From Zygnema circumcarinatum (taxonomy: Eukaryota > Streptophyta > Zygnematophyceae > Zygnematales > Zygnemataceae): a stretch of 64,000 nucleotides of DNA. The notes beneath the pieces are model-generated. The model was not told where the DNA came from and did not search any database. It saw only the letters and a program-made list of their open reading frames with translations. Positions 1 to 19,411 of this stretch are shown here, piece after piece. The DNA is taken from positions 425,632 to 489,631 of the forward strand of contig CM074811.1 in NCBI GenBank assembly GCA_037447605.1, given 5' to 3'. How positions within the stretch are numbered: the stretch's first letter is position 1; the number at the start of each line of letters is the position of its first letter. A program made the position numbers and the translations under genes.

Positions 1-110
1 AGAGATTAGCCCAGGAATAGTAAGAGCTTTAAATCTTGTAGGCCAGAACATTTTGAATTCTATCTCTCAATTAGTTTTTAGCATCGAATTACCTGTAACG
101 GCGCTTTAAA

Positions 111-6700
<6,590 letters not shown>

Positions 6701-8211
6701 CGGGAGAGGGATGTACTCTGACGAGTGACATAAGAGGGAGAATGATGTTTTCTCCAATGTTAACGTAGCTTTGCTCTGGAGTCTATAGGGATTATTCAGG
6801 ATTACCCCATCGTATGGGACAGTTTTGTAGGTGGAGCAATAGGTTTCGAGGAGACGCCAGGAGAGAGGAAGGAGAAGAGAGAGAGAGAGAAAGAAAGCAA
6901 GAGAGAGAGAGAGAGAGAGAGGGGAGAGTGGGCAGGTCATGCTGCGAAGCGGTTGACCTTTCATCTTAGTGTCGAATGTGAAGTACGGAGTTGTGTCCTT
7001 AGGGGTGCCAATCATGTTCCAATTCAGACACGATGTGCAAAATCGAAGAGCTTCTAGGATTTCCAGGATTTTAGGTCTTTGCGGAACACTGAGTTCACTG
7101 CAAGGTGGCTGGATGTGACTCCGAACATCTATGATCCATCATTCATACTGGCATCCTGCAGGCATGCTCTCTATTTCTGATCCTACAGTAAGCTATGGAC
7201 CTTTCTTCATTGCCAACCAATCGTCGAGCATTCTCTAATGGTGATTTGCCATGTGTACATTTTTGAACCACTGCGATTGGAATATAATGCTCGGCCATAG
7301 TTCGCAGTAAGCAGGTGTCAAAAGAAAAAAAATCGCTTCGAGAGATAAAGTGACACCATAATATGTATTGTTTGCTGCGACTCTATTACATCACCAGAGT
7401 ACGTTTTGATATTAGATTGACGGAAGTTTGTCCTTCAGTCTGCTGACGATTTGTAAGTCTGACATGCCCTAATAGTGTCGGCTGAATAATTTGACGGTCA
7501 CTTTTAGTTGGTTTGAGAGGCTGGTTGTGCCCGCAGCCTGTTCACGACGTGACTGAAGCAGTTCCTTGAGTCACACGAATCTCCCTACGAAATAAGGCTC
7601 CTGGATTGATTGAGAAAGTTCAAAATAGCGAAAGTACTCGATCATCCTTTTCATTAGCACAAGAGTACATTACAAGACGTTGAAATACTTCAATGTTGGT
7701 TCTATTCTTATACACCCCCCCCCCCCCCCCTTCAACAGTGCACATCTCCTTTCCATCTTGAGCCCTAGAAAACAAGAAATTCAAGGAAGTAAGGAAGAAG
7801 CCTCAAAATTGGCAACAATTTACAACAACAGAATTGGCACTTGCCGACAAATGCCAACGTCTCCCTGTCGCCTGCCTGCCCTACCAGCACCACTGGGCAT
7901 CCTAGGACTTCCAAAGCAACAAAAAGGCAATAACTGGAATTGCTCCTCTTTGACAAATAAGGCAGCCGGCCTTCCGTCTCATTTCCTGCGTGGAACGTAC
8001 TACTAAAGTAAATGGAAAACAAACAATATCGCCTCGATCACTGCCTGCATCGCAATATGACGCCTCAACCTCCCTCCCAAAGGCTACAACATCATGGCTA
8101 CATGGGACTGCTACATAATGGCTGCTATAACAACATGGCTAGAACATGGCTACTACAACGGAAACATGGCTACATCATAGCTACAACATCAAGGAACGAG
8201 CCGAGCTACAC
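6701..8211. other. Convergent intergenic region between mtKAS and the ATAD2-like gene
   Basis: This stretch holds the 3' flank of mtKAS (a GA-rich patch at 6868-6922), a run of 16 C residues at 7715-7730, and an area with recurring ACATGGCTACA-like words at 8085-8190 just past the stop codon of the opposing gene. I see no coding exon or RNA gene. Confidence 0.6.
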
Positions 8212-11200
8212 CTACATATTCCTATGATCACTCGAATCAAAACTGTTCGCCATAAACTTGTCAAGCTCTTCGAGGACTTCCCGTCGGTCCACACGTTTCC
8301 GATGGCTTTGCACAATTCTCCATAGCGTACCATTCAAAGCTTCCAAGCGGTCCACCCCCAAATTCGCTGTCCGTTCCACAAGGAGTCTCCGAAAGGCATC
8401 TGCCCTCTCCCTCATCATCTCCGCCCCACTTTGAGAGCCCCTTCTCTCATCGTCTACACACTGAGGGACTGCCTCTGCATGCAAAGGGTCTGAGTTTGGA
8501 GCAGTGCACGTTTCCTTCTGGGAAGCCGAAGGAGCTCCTTTCTCCTCTTCCTCCAAAAAGAGTCCCTCCTCCACCCCATCCCCATGTTCAATGAAACCTA
8601 CCGGACCCTTATTGAGGTCAAAAGGATGTTTCTCCTCTCGACTGAATGTTTGTGAATTGCCCTTACTTTCCTTCAGAGCCTCCGATTCCACCTGCTTTCT
8701 TTCAAGTTCCGCTTCCCCTTCTTCTTGCCGTTGAGCCCCGCTTTCTGCATGCCCAGTCGGCTCTACCTCAATATCTTTTTCAGGAGATTCCTTCTCTGTA
8801 ATTTCTTCATGCGTTTGCTCTTTAGCTGCAGGCACACTCTCAGCTTCAGTTGATGGAGCTTCTTGAGGCACAGCATTTGGTTCTGAATTCTCTTTATTAG
8901 GAGGACTCCCTGGTCTCCCTTCTCTGGGAATGTTCCCACCAGATAGACTCGATACTACTGCTGCCACTGCACCCTCTGCTAATCCAACACGGAGAAACAT
9001 ATGTCATTTAAAATGTTTAGACACTCTTAGAATTGAAGCAACGTGCGCTGGAGAGAGGAAGAGGAAGGAGTGGAGGGGAAAGGAGGAGACAAAGAGAGTG
9101 ACAACGGTTGGGAGGTGACGAAGTAAGATAGAAAGACAAGAGCAAGAAGGAGAGAGCGTGAAAGAAGGTATGGAAGCAGAGGAAGGATGGCAGGGAAAAA
9201 TGGGAATGCGAGCGACAAAGGAACGAGAGGAGGGCGAAGGCGAAGGAGACCCACAAGGGGGAATGCGGCGTGAGGGGGGGAGGGAGAGAGAGAGAGAGGG
9301 AGAGAGAGAGAGAGAGAGAGATTGAGACACGGCCTTACCAGGTAAACTGGCATCACTGCTCCGTCGTTTCTGACGGAGAAGAGATTCGGGGGCTTTGCTT
9401 AAATCGACCTGAAGATGAACTCCCTTAAGGCGAGCACTTGCCCTTGTAACAGCTGCAAGAGCAGCTGCAGGGCCCTGATTGGCCGATGGGTCGTCCGGTC
9501 TTTCCTTCTCAGGATATGATGGAGTCATCACATCCCGATAAGGACTTCTGATCGGTCCTCCTCTCGCAACGATCTCATCACAGAATGCGACCAAAAAGGG
9601 GTCCATTTGAGAAAGCATTCCATGAACCTGCAGAAAACAATGAGAAAATAGAGAAAGTAAAATGAGCATTAAGTTGGATTCTCCTTTCTCTATTCGAGTC
9701 TGAAAGGAGTAGTTGGGTTCGTGTGATCATAACTCTGATTGATACATGCAATTTATTTGGGGTGGCGAAACTCATATCTCACCGCATCTCTTAGAGCACA
9801 AGCTTTACTGACGATCCGCGCTCCATGATAGTCGTCTCCGTTGTACGCCTGCAGAAAACAGAAATGAAGGTATAGGTTCAACTTTCTCCTCAAACCCCGT
9901 TCATCTCCGGGAGTTGAACTTATTGAACTTACTTGAAATCAGAACAAAAAAGTCAGACTTATAATTTATCCGACTCTAATCCGAAGTGGACTCACCTTCG
10001 CATTGGCCGGAATAAGATCTACATCTTTTAAGAACTGTGATCTTGTGAGATATTGTCCTGAGTCCACCATTTGAAGGAGAGCTGTCACATCCATGGGCTT
10101 CTCCACTATCTTCTCATAGTCAGGAGCATCATCGTCAAGCACGGGATAGTGGAACATGCTAAACTTCTTTTCATGTAGGAGCCTGCACAAAGTCCAAAAA
10201 CAAATCCAAGAGTCACAAATTTGATGCGATAGGTGTGCATGCCCGTATGTATGTATGGGTGCGAAAATCTCGGTACGGGTTTGTATGTTACTTGTATGGT
10301 AATGTATTGACTTGGGGTTATAATGTGCTCGTGTGCAGACATGTGATCTCTACTTGCGACTATATGACTACTGTGAATAGATATATGAATATGTGTATAA
10401 GTCTTTAAGTGAAGAGTACGTGGGCTCGCACACTCTTATTTGTGCCTATTGTATGTAGTTGTATGTATATGTATACAAGTACATATAGGTCGTATGCATA
10501 TGTATGAGTAGATGTGTAAGTGCAAGGGCATAGGCATGGGCATGTTCGTATGCATGTTGGAACGTATGCAAATTCATTCATGTAGAAGAGTGGGAGTGGG
10601 CTAAATCTAGGGCTAACTGCGTACGAAAGGGTGGAAGGAGATGACCCCCCATCAAAAGGTTTCGCCTCTCTCTCTACCTATTGCAGACATCTCGCAGACA
10701 CATTCTTAGTCGGCGTAGAGCATGCTCCTCCGCTTCAATTTTTGAAAGCAGCTCTGCCTCACTCGGCCCCTTCTCTCCCACAGGGGCCTTCAAAAGCTCA
10801 GGAACAGGAGGCTTTTTTTCCGTATTGGGTTTTTTTAACCGTACACGTGGCACAGTAATTGCAGCATCCGTCAACGGCTTGAAGAACGCATCTCTCTCAC
10901 TTTCTGTGGGTTCAGTTATTGTGTACCTGCATTCGTACATCGCAGATAGACCCGATATGCTGATTATTGTGTTGGGTTTTTCTTGAATGCATGTGTTCGT
11001 TTGAGATGTTGAAATCGATCAATATGTTGTTTGTTGCACAGTTGAAGTTTAGTGATCTTAGCAGGTATATACTAAGATAAGATGGTATGCTTACACGTGG
11101 CGGCCAAAAATGGATTGAGCTTCAGGATCAAGGTCCTCCTCCGGCACTTCAGATGTAGAGAGTAGAAGCACGGGGAGAGCAGAAGGGAGATCAGCTAAGA

Positions 11201-11251
11201 GCATAAGAAGAGTAGCTCTCAGCTGGTCGTGAGCCTGCACATGCAGGCGAG

Positions 11252-11292
<41 letters not shown>

Positions 11293-14200
11293 TGAGAGTG
11301 AGTGGGGAGGGGGGAGAGAGGAGACAGGAAGAGAGCAGAGACATGTGATGAAATTTATTCATCCTAAATGCTGGCAAGAATGGAAAGAAAGAAAAAAAAA
11401 GGAAGGTTTTCATTCAAACTCGGAGGGCCAAAAAGTGCAGAATGTGAGCTTACCGTCTCCCACCAGAGATGGAGTTGAGGCAGAAAAAGGATAGCGGGAG
11501 GAGTATTTCGCGCTTCTCCAATAACATGCACAAGGGCTTCTTCCGGAGTCTTAGCACTCGCATCAGAAAGGAGAGAAGGAAGAGCCAACGAATGCACCGG
11601 AAATTTCTCAAGTTCGTGAAGGACTGCCGGACCCAAATAGTCCTGCATCAGAGAACCATGTATATATATATATATAGATATACACATGATATGTAAGAAA
11701 AGGGTCTCAGAATAGTCGTGCTAAGAAAATTAGTCTATGTAGAAAAAATTTAAGCTTAAATCTCTTTCTCTCACCTGACCAGAACCACCCTTTCCACAAA
11801 GGAGCAGCCTTGGCCTTTGCAAGAAGGGGATAGAAGTCCCAAATCGAGCTCCGAATAGCCGAGCGAGTTGTTGGGGGCTCTCCTCGTCATCGTCCTCCTC
11901 TTCCTCTCCCTCCCTCTCCTCCTCATCCTGCGCTGCTAAAGGAGGGAACACCCCTCTAAGCTTCTCCATAATACCGTTTAAATGGCGTTCTAGACAAGGG
12001 ACAATCCATGGTGGTAGAGGTCTTGCATGCACTACAGCAGATCGATGAGCTGCGGGAGTGATGGCAGCCATAGCTTCAAGAAAATGGCGTCTTTCCACTT
12101 TGATTGCATCCACATCGATAAGGAACTGCTCATCACTCTCGTAGACTTGAGGATACTTCATTCTGAAAGCACGAATGGCAGCTTCTGTGCATAAAGCCTT
12201 AACATCTGCTCCACAATATCCGACGGATAACTGAGCAAGGTCCTTTCTCAAAGACTCTGACGGAGGGTCTTTCCAGTTTTTTGTGTGAATTTCCAAAATG
12301 TCTGCTCTTGCATTCACATCTGGTAAACGAAAAAAAAACTCTCTATCGAACCTTCCAGGTCTCCGAAGTGCTCCATCAATTGCATCAATCCGATTGGTTG
12401 CTCCAATGACTACAACTTGACCGCGAGAATCTAAGCCGTCCATTAATGCAAGAAGGGTTGAAACGATTGAGTTGTGAATCTGCTCCTGCTTTCCGGAACG
12501 CACAGGTGCAAGACCATCGATTTCGTCGAAAAAAATGATGGAAGGTTGGCATCTTTGTGCTTCTTGGAAAAGCATTCTCAGTTGTCTCTCCGCTTCTCCC
12601 ACCCACTTACTAAGTACATCCGCTCCTTTCCTCATAAAAAAGGTGATCTTTTGTCCTGCCCTTGCAGCTGCACTTGCCAATGCTCTCGCAACTAAGGTTT
12701 TCCCTGTACCGGGAGGTCCACAAAGAAGCACTCCTCTAGGCGGAGCAATGTGATATTTAGCAAAAAACTGAGGATACAAGAGAGGGAAAAACACCATCTC
12801 TTTCAAGGAGCTTATGTATTGAGAAAGCCCTCCTATCTGATCAAAGCTAACTGATGTATCCACCTGCACTGGCTGAACATCTGCCCCTACTTTAGCCGCA
12901 AACTTTCCCGCCCCATGTCCACCCACTCCGCCTCCCACTGTTCCTCCCTCACCCCCCCCGTGTGCTCCCCCTCCTGCCATCCAATCTCCATGACTGCTCC
13001 ATCCATTTGCAAAAGCAGGTAATCCCCATCCTGAAGGCCCCAATACTTCCACCCCATTCGGCATCCATGGAGGATCAGCTTTGCCTCTCCCCCAAAAGCC
13101 TGCAGGGCCTTGATCCATTACATCTACAAGTAAGGAGTCATCTGAACCCTCCGCACGCATAGAGTGGTGTCGTTTGTGGGCTCTCCCTCCCGGCCTCCTC
13201 CCCTCTCTCCCTCTCTTACCTCCTCCATTGCCTGCCTGTGAGTACATCCTCCGAGGAGACCTCGCCCGAGCAGGCCTCTCCTCTCTCCTTGGAGAGAACC
13301 GTTGTACTTCCGTTCTATTCCTCAAAGCATACCGCCTCTCCCGACTCCCACGCAATCCCTCCTCATCCTCTTCCTCTTCCTCTTCCTCTCCTTCTTCCCC
13401 TTCACCTTCATCCTCTTCCTCGTCTCCTTCTTCGCCATCCTCCTCCCTCTCCACGTCTTCATCCTCTTCTGCCTGAGATAAGTGGTTCTGATCGTCTTCG
13501 TTCTCTTCATCTTCCTCCTCCCCAGCCTCCTCACCGTCCTCCTCCCTCTCCTCCTCCTCCTCCTCCTCCACCTCCTCCTCCTCCGCCTCTCTCTCTTCTT
13601 CTTCCTCCTCGGATCTGCTCTCGGGCACTACAGCTTGACCACCCCTCCTCGGCCGCAATCCCTCTCTCCTTGGAGGCTCTACAGCTTCATTTGAAGGTTT
13701 CAACTTTTTCCTCGATTTCATCTCTCTTCGAGTAAAAGTGCGTTGCCCATTCACTCGAGCTCGAAGCCCTCGGTGCTGTAAAGGTTCAACCTGCTCCTCA
13801 TGGTCGCCGTCAGACGAGCCATCCTGTGAAACAAAGGCATGAAAAAGCGTAGAAATCAAACAAATGCACGAAAGAAGTAACTCTCCCCCACCCCATTGAC
13901 ACTCGTCATTCCCAAATTCATCATCCAATACGTCAGCTCTTCATGAAGTAAACACGGCATTCCTCCTGCAAGACGGAGAGGGAAAGCGAGAGAGAGGGAG
14001 AGAGAGAGACCTTTTCGGCTTCGTGTAACTGTTCACAATCGAGGCTTTCGCCACTAATGTAATACCCGAAGCCTGGTGGGGCCCGCCTTTTCCGCTCCGA
14101 TCTTCGCAGGTTCCGAGAGGGAGGTGGCAGTCGCTTCAGAAGGGAAACATAACACGAACACACAGAAAATTAAAGCCGTAGAAAATGGATCAGCTTTCCC

Positions 14201-14516
14201 TTCAAGAAATTGACAACTTAGTAATTCATGTACAAGTAAATGCTAGGCCATACATTTCATTGTTGAGAGATCATTCGAAGATTTTCTTCAGGCTACTGGT
14301 CAAGAAATGGATGCGGAGAGAGCTATCTTCTAAAAGTCGTCATATGCCAACATAGCTGAAACGGAGCATACATTGGACGGAATAACTCGATAAGTTAATG
14401 GGACTATTGCAAGACAATACGAGTGTGACCCATTGCAGTCCCTGATCTCCTTACTGCTATAAAATTACTGGTGAGGAAGTGCCCCCCCCCTCACCCCACC
14501 TCCCCCGTCCCCTCTC

Positions 14517-14584
<68 letters not shown>

Positions 14585-15273
14585 CTCTCTCTCTCCCTCT
14601 TTCTCTATCTATCTCTCTCGTCCTCCTTTCTCTGCAATCTCTATTTCTCACTACTACCTTCTAACTTTCTCACGATCAAACACTAACACGTGCTTCGTTG
14701 CACTCCCAATTGGTACCTCGTCTTCTAATGAACGCTCTGAAGACGAGCCTACACAAACCCTTAGAAGACCACAGTGCCTCTTTTCCAATTCCGCTCTTCA
14801 GTCACTTCCAGCTGTCTCCATTCATTCTCCCTTCCCTTCAATTTTCTTCCAAATTTCTTCATACGTTTTCTATACTCAACCCTAATGTTCTCAGCAAGAA
14901 CCTGCCAGACATTCCTTACCGGAGCTTGTCTCTTGCACCGCAGCTGCTTCCTCCTCCGCGGAGTCTGAATTTGCTTCTGAGGCCTCCTGCACTGCCGCTT
15001 GGGAGACGGAGGCTTTCTCTGTCGGAGCCTCCGCTTCAAAGGAGATTCCTCCTCCTTCTCCTTCTCCTTCGCCACCTTGCTTCCATCCCCCTCCCCTCCT
15101 CCTTCCTCTCTCCCTCCCCTCCCTCCTCCCGCTCCCTCCCTCCCACCCCTCGCTCTCTCCTCCCCTTTCTCCACCTTCACTGCAACCTTACCTCCTGCTC
15201 CTGCTACTGCTTCGCTCTCTCTCTCCTCCAACACCTCCACTGCTCCCCCCACGACTGCCGGTTGTCCCGCCAT
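8212..15273 (-). CDS. ATAD2: ATAD2/Yta7-type AAA ATPase with bromodomain
   Basis: A nuclear chromatin AAA+ ATPase; the family acts on histones and acetylated chromatin. My model has 10 exons on the minus strand: 15273-14920, 14133-14011, 13823-11775, 11642-11454, 11234-11095, 10926-10678, 10182-9996, 9848-9783, 9627-9339, 8975-8212. Phases close, giving about 1469 aa. The order of parts is: basic Arg/Lys-rich N-terminus; a very acidic Glu tract (about 231-317); AAA1 with Walker A GPPGTGKT (528-535), Walker B FFDEID (590-595) and arginine-finger segment RRPGRFD (646-652); a second AAA module whose Walker A is degenerate (GKGGSGQ, no Lys-Thr/Ser); and a bromodomain (about 1025-1140) with the acetyl-lysine-type Asn at about 1100 in AYNGDDY. 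A Glu/Ser-rich tail follows. The start ATG at 15273 is inferred; the frame stays open upstream through low-complexity sequence. Exons 1-2 are less certain than the rest. Confidence 0.9.
9258..9322. repeat. GA repeat in the last ATAD2-like intron
   Basis: A GGGAGAGAGA-type run lies immediately beyond the donor of the exon ending at 9339. On the gene's sense strand it is CT. Confidence 0.8.
10183..10677. repeat. TATGTA-rich intron of the ATAD2-like gene
   Basis: The intron between exons 6 and 7 is enriched in GTATGTAT/TGTATG words over about 10225-10560. It has no coding signal and splits the start of the bromodomain. Confidence 0.5.
11247..11291. repeat. GA microsatellite in ATAD2-like intron 4
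   Basis: An uninterrupted GA run follows the acceptor side of the exon starting at 11234. It reads CT on the sense strand. Confidence 0.85.
14519..14640. repeat. CT microsatellite in ATAD2-like intron 1
   Basis: (CT)n lies at 14519-14580, with degenerate continuation, inside the 786-bp first intron (14134-14919). On the gene's sense strand it is GA, the minority orientation for this gene. Confidence 0.8.
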
Positions 15274-15560
15274 AGCTACTTCATCTCCCCCCCTGTTTCT
15301 GCTGCAGCAGAGAGGGAAGTGGGAGGGAGAGAGAGGGAGCGAGAGAGAGAGAGAGGGAGAGGGCCCTGTACGGAGGAGTACTCGGAGCCCTGCTCGCAAG
15401 TGAAGCGGAGTCTTTATATTTGCAGGGAGGATTTGTACGGAGATTTGTGTACGGTCGTACGAGTGACCGTACGGACGGAGCACTAATGTACGGCTCTTGA
15501 AAAGAAGTCGTGTGCCTAAAGTATTGTACGGACGATGGTGTACGGACGATGGCATGTTGA
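15274..15560 (-). promoter_or_regulatory. Putative ATAD2-like promoter rich in GTACGG
   Basis: Seven GTACGG hexamers occur between about 15365 and 15545, several arranged around CCGTACGG palindromes, and the word TGTACGGACGATGG occurs twice. This is directly upstream of the inferred start. A regulatory role is inference only. Confidence 0.35.
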
Positions 15561-16122
15561 TGACACTTGTAGAGAAGAAAAAAAAAGTTTTTTTTTTTTT
15601 TTTGAAGTAATGCCAACGTAAAAACCATCATGCGCTTCTTTGAAGGTCGTTGAACGATTTTTTCCGACAGAATTTTAGCAAAATTAGCTCAATTTTTTCC
15701 TAAGGCGGGGCATAAAATTCTGTCCTCGAACATAAGGTGATGTCGAGCTGCATTCCAGTTATGTAATGGAGGTCAGACTGAGCTTAAAAGTTGCCAATTT
15801 TCAATTTTCAATTCATTTAAAAAAAGAGGAAGAAATTCCAAGGCTGCCCCAGGTTCCGAATTTCTGCATCTGGTTCTATGTGTTGGTTGAACTGTCCGTA
15901 GCCACCGACAGGTGTGCCACATAGAACGCAGAAGGGACCCTTCAAAGTAACCCACTTTGGAACCAGGACTGCTCCACGGATCAAAATTTCAAAACTAACC
16001 TTTCTATGCCAGAAAAAGTAAACCCTGCAACTGCTAACAGTTAGAGCCAACAGCATAGATCGTTGAGACTTTTTTGGTGAAGCTTTTTTCCACACTTGAA
16101 GCAGCTGCGAAGATTGGCGAAG
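15561..16122. other. Intergenic region between the OST48 3' end and the ATAD2-like promoter
   Basis: Both genes lie on the minus strand. The stretch has A/T homopolymers near 15580-15603 and otherwise unremarkable AT-rich sequence. I see no gene. Confidence 0.6.
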
Positions 16123-18762
16123 TTATTTATGGTAGAGGAAGACGAATCCGAACAGGAAAAAGCCCACCATCTGCACAGGCATCAGAAAAAAAACAGCATA
16201 GAACACTATTGGTTTACGGAACTCCGTTGACTCCAGCACATAGATTCCATGCATGACTTGAAACAACCCTCATAATATGGCTGCTTCCTTCAGTCAAAAA
16301 GTAGGTACGGAACTGAAACAGAAACTGACCATAGAAAAGGAGCTGGCATAGTACGGAAACGCGGATCCAATGAAGCGTTCATACTCGTCATGTCGAAATG
16401 GCCTCACTGGAATCTGCGTAAGATGAGGAAATCGTAGACATTTTGAATGAGACTTCAGGAAACCCTAAAAGAATCTGAAACCATAACCTGATGTTAGAGC
16501 AAGGTGGACCCAGGTGTGAACAGTGCCTTTTGGTACGAGTGAGTGGAATCCAAGGGTAAACAGTTCCGGATCAGTAGCTTATACGTGGATCTTAGGTGGA
16601 TCTTAGGTGGATCTCAGGTGGAATTCAGTGGATCTTAGGTGGATCCTTAGGTGGATCTTAGGTGGATATTAGGTGGATATTAGGTGGAACTTCGGTGGAT
16701 CTTTCGTGGATCTTCGGTGGGTCTTAAGTGGATCTTAGGTGGATCCTTCGGTGGATATTAAGTGGATCCTTAGGTGGATCTTAGGTGGATCTTAGGTGGA
16801 TCCTAAGGTGGTTCTAAGGTGGTATCTCAGGTGGATCTGAGGTGGATCTTAGCTGGATCTTAGGTGGACCTTAGGTGGATCTTAGGTGGATTCTTAGGTG
16901 GTTCTTAGGTGGATCTCAGGTGGATCCTTAGGTGGATCCCGAGTGTGAACAGTACCTGTTTGGCTAAGGAGAGGGTTGTATATCCTAGACGCTTATATTC
17001 AACCTTGAATTGAAACACTCCATATACATCCGGCACATGAATGTCGGTGAAGAATTTCCCCTGCAGAAAGGTTGATCCGAGAATGGGAGGGAAAGGGCGG
17101 GGGGGGGGGGGGAGGATGGGGAGAGGGACAGAGAGAGGGAGAGCGAGAGAGGGAGGAGACTAACGTTAATTCCTTCAAAAATAAGAAAAAGACGAAAACC
17201 AACAGACCCAGTACGAGCACCTGCATGTCTCGATGGTGTTGGGCCCATTCTTCTTCTTCTTCTTCTTCGAGGGAGAGAGAGGAGAGAGAGCGGGGGAGAG
17301 AGAGAGAGGCATACTTAACGGATGGGTTTAACAATGACACAATTGAACAAATGAGAGCAAACGGAAACAGAAAAAGGGAGAAGGAGAGAGTGGGAGCGAG
17401 AGAGAGGGAGAGAAGCAAAAGACTCACCTTTCCGTCATGGCTCAGAGTCTTGAGCACATATGGACTCATCATGAAGAACTGAACCTGCACATCATCTGCC
17501 TTATAGGGAACCCACTCCTTTCCAGACCACTCCTTCACTTCCACTGAAAATTCCTGCGCATCCATCCAAAACAAAGAGAGTGAGTAGGAGAGAGAGAGAG
17601 AGAGAGAGTGAGAGAGAGAGAGAACGAGAGTATAACTTTTCAGAAAAAGAGACAACCGAGTTAATGGATTTCCGGGAAGCAAAAATTCGCAGCAGTTTGC
17701 AGCTTTAAGGTTTCAATGCTGAGGATTTCTTAAGGTGGAATTTTGAGAATTAGGGCTTAATAATATCGCACCACTTGATCTCCGATGCGGTAAATGCTGG
17801 GCTCGACCTCCTCTCCCTTCTTATGGTGATTCAGGGACCCCGCCTGCAAAAAATAAATAAAACTCCAAATATAAGAAATTGAACTATACAGTTTAGAAAT
17901 GTGTATACATGGAAAAGCTGCATAGCTTTATGTATGGGGAAAAAAAAGAATTATGGCAACGAGTTGTTTTGGGTTCCATGCAGGGATCGATTTATTAATG
18001 GACGAACTCCCGTAAAGAAGCTCTTAGTCTTAGTCTTACCTCTTAGTCTCTTAGTTTTTAGTCTCTTAGCTCTTAGTTTTAGTTTCCTAAAATTAATGAA
18101 TAGATTGGTAATACCCAAGTTTTGAAGAAATTTAGGGTCTGGAAGTTATTTTTTTGTCAAGTCACAATGCTTCGATATGAGAGGAAATTTAGGGTTGAAA
18201 AATTTGAGGATTTTCACCTTAAGGTGGCCTCTCTCGTGGAAGACCCACTTCGAAATTTCTTCGGCAAATTTCTTATTCGCAGTTCGAACAGTCTCGCCCT
18301 TGTATTCTACTTTCATGTTGAAAAAGCTGCCCGTAAAAAAATGAAAAAAATAAAATAAAGGGTTCCAAAAGGGGGAGGGGATTAGCCTCCTCAAAACATG
18401 TTCATAGAGTAGAGAAGAGCCTTACTCATAAGGGGAAAAGAAAGAAAGAAGAGAAGCTCAGTGAAGGGGGAATATTTTGCTTAAGTGGAAGAGACAGACA
18501 GACGAGAGTGGGAGAGAGGAAGGAGGGGGGTGGGGGAGAGGGTGAGAGGAGGACTGGGAAAGTAGAAGACGTGACAGAGATTGAGAAGGAAAGGCAATGG
18601 AGGAAAGAGAGAGGGAAAGACGAGAGAGAAGGGAGGGAGTACGAGGGGAAAGGAGAGGGAGGGAGCAGGAGGGAAGCGGGACAAGGTAAGGGTACGAGGA
18701 AAAGCGGGAGGAAGGGAGGGAAGAATGGGGAACACAACAAGGATGAGGAAGCAAGAGTAACA

Positions 18763-18801
<39 letters not shown>

Positions 18802-19361
18802 TTGCTCACAGGTCACTGAACAGGTCCAAAGAGCCTGAGATGAGTACTCGAGCGTTATTTCGAGCCTGCATTGCTGCCACTAAAGCGATGCTTTTGCCGT
18901 GAAGGGCAGGCACAGTTGTGATCCGAGAGAGAGGATTGGCTGCGAACGCAGACTCTGATGCTGAAAGAACCGGCACGACCTAAACGACAAAAGAGGGAGG
19001 GAGAGAGGGAGGGAGTGGAGTGAGTGAGTGAGTGCGAGAGTGAGTGAGTGAGGGAGTGCGAGGGAGAGAGACGGGGTCAAGTTAGCCTGGGCCGAAAGAA
19101 AGCTGTGTAAATAGTAGCTTCAAGGTCAGGTTTGACGATGAAAGGTGACTACTGAGAAAAGGGGATTCACAGAAGGGAGGGGAGAGGGAGGAGAGAGGGA
19201 GGAGAGAGGGAGGAGGAGGCTCTCACCAAGTCAGAGGGAGTGACAGTGAGGCCAACACCGCGGTACACGACAGGACCCTGCTTGCATAGATACCACGAGG
19301 GGCAGAAAATAAACAAAGACAATTGCGTTACTGGCAGGAACATGAAAGAGAGAGGCAGAGG

Positions 19362-19411
<50 letters not shown>

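Noticed and set aside
13824-13928. Upstream extension of the big ATAD2 exon (MDDEFGNDECQW)
   Set aside because: A clear CAG acceptor at 13824 joins in phase with the preceding exon. The extension would need an unsupported ATG start and lacks an in-phase upstream exon.
17095-18820. Lys/Arg/Glu- or Leu/Ser/Pro-rich open frames in the OST48 introns
   Set aside because: They are low-complexity purine tracts between well-supported exons.
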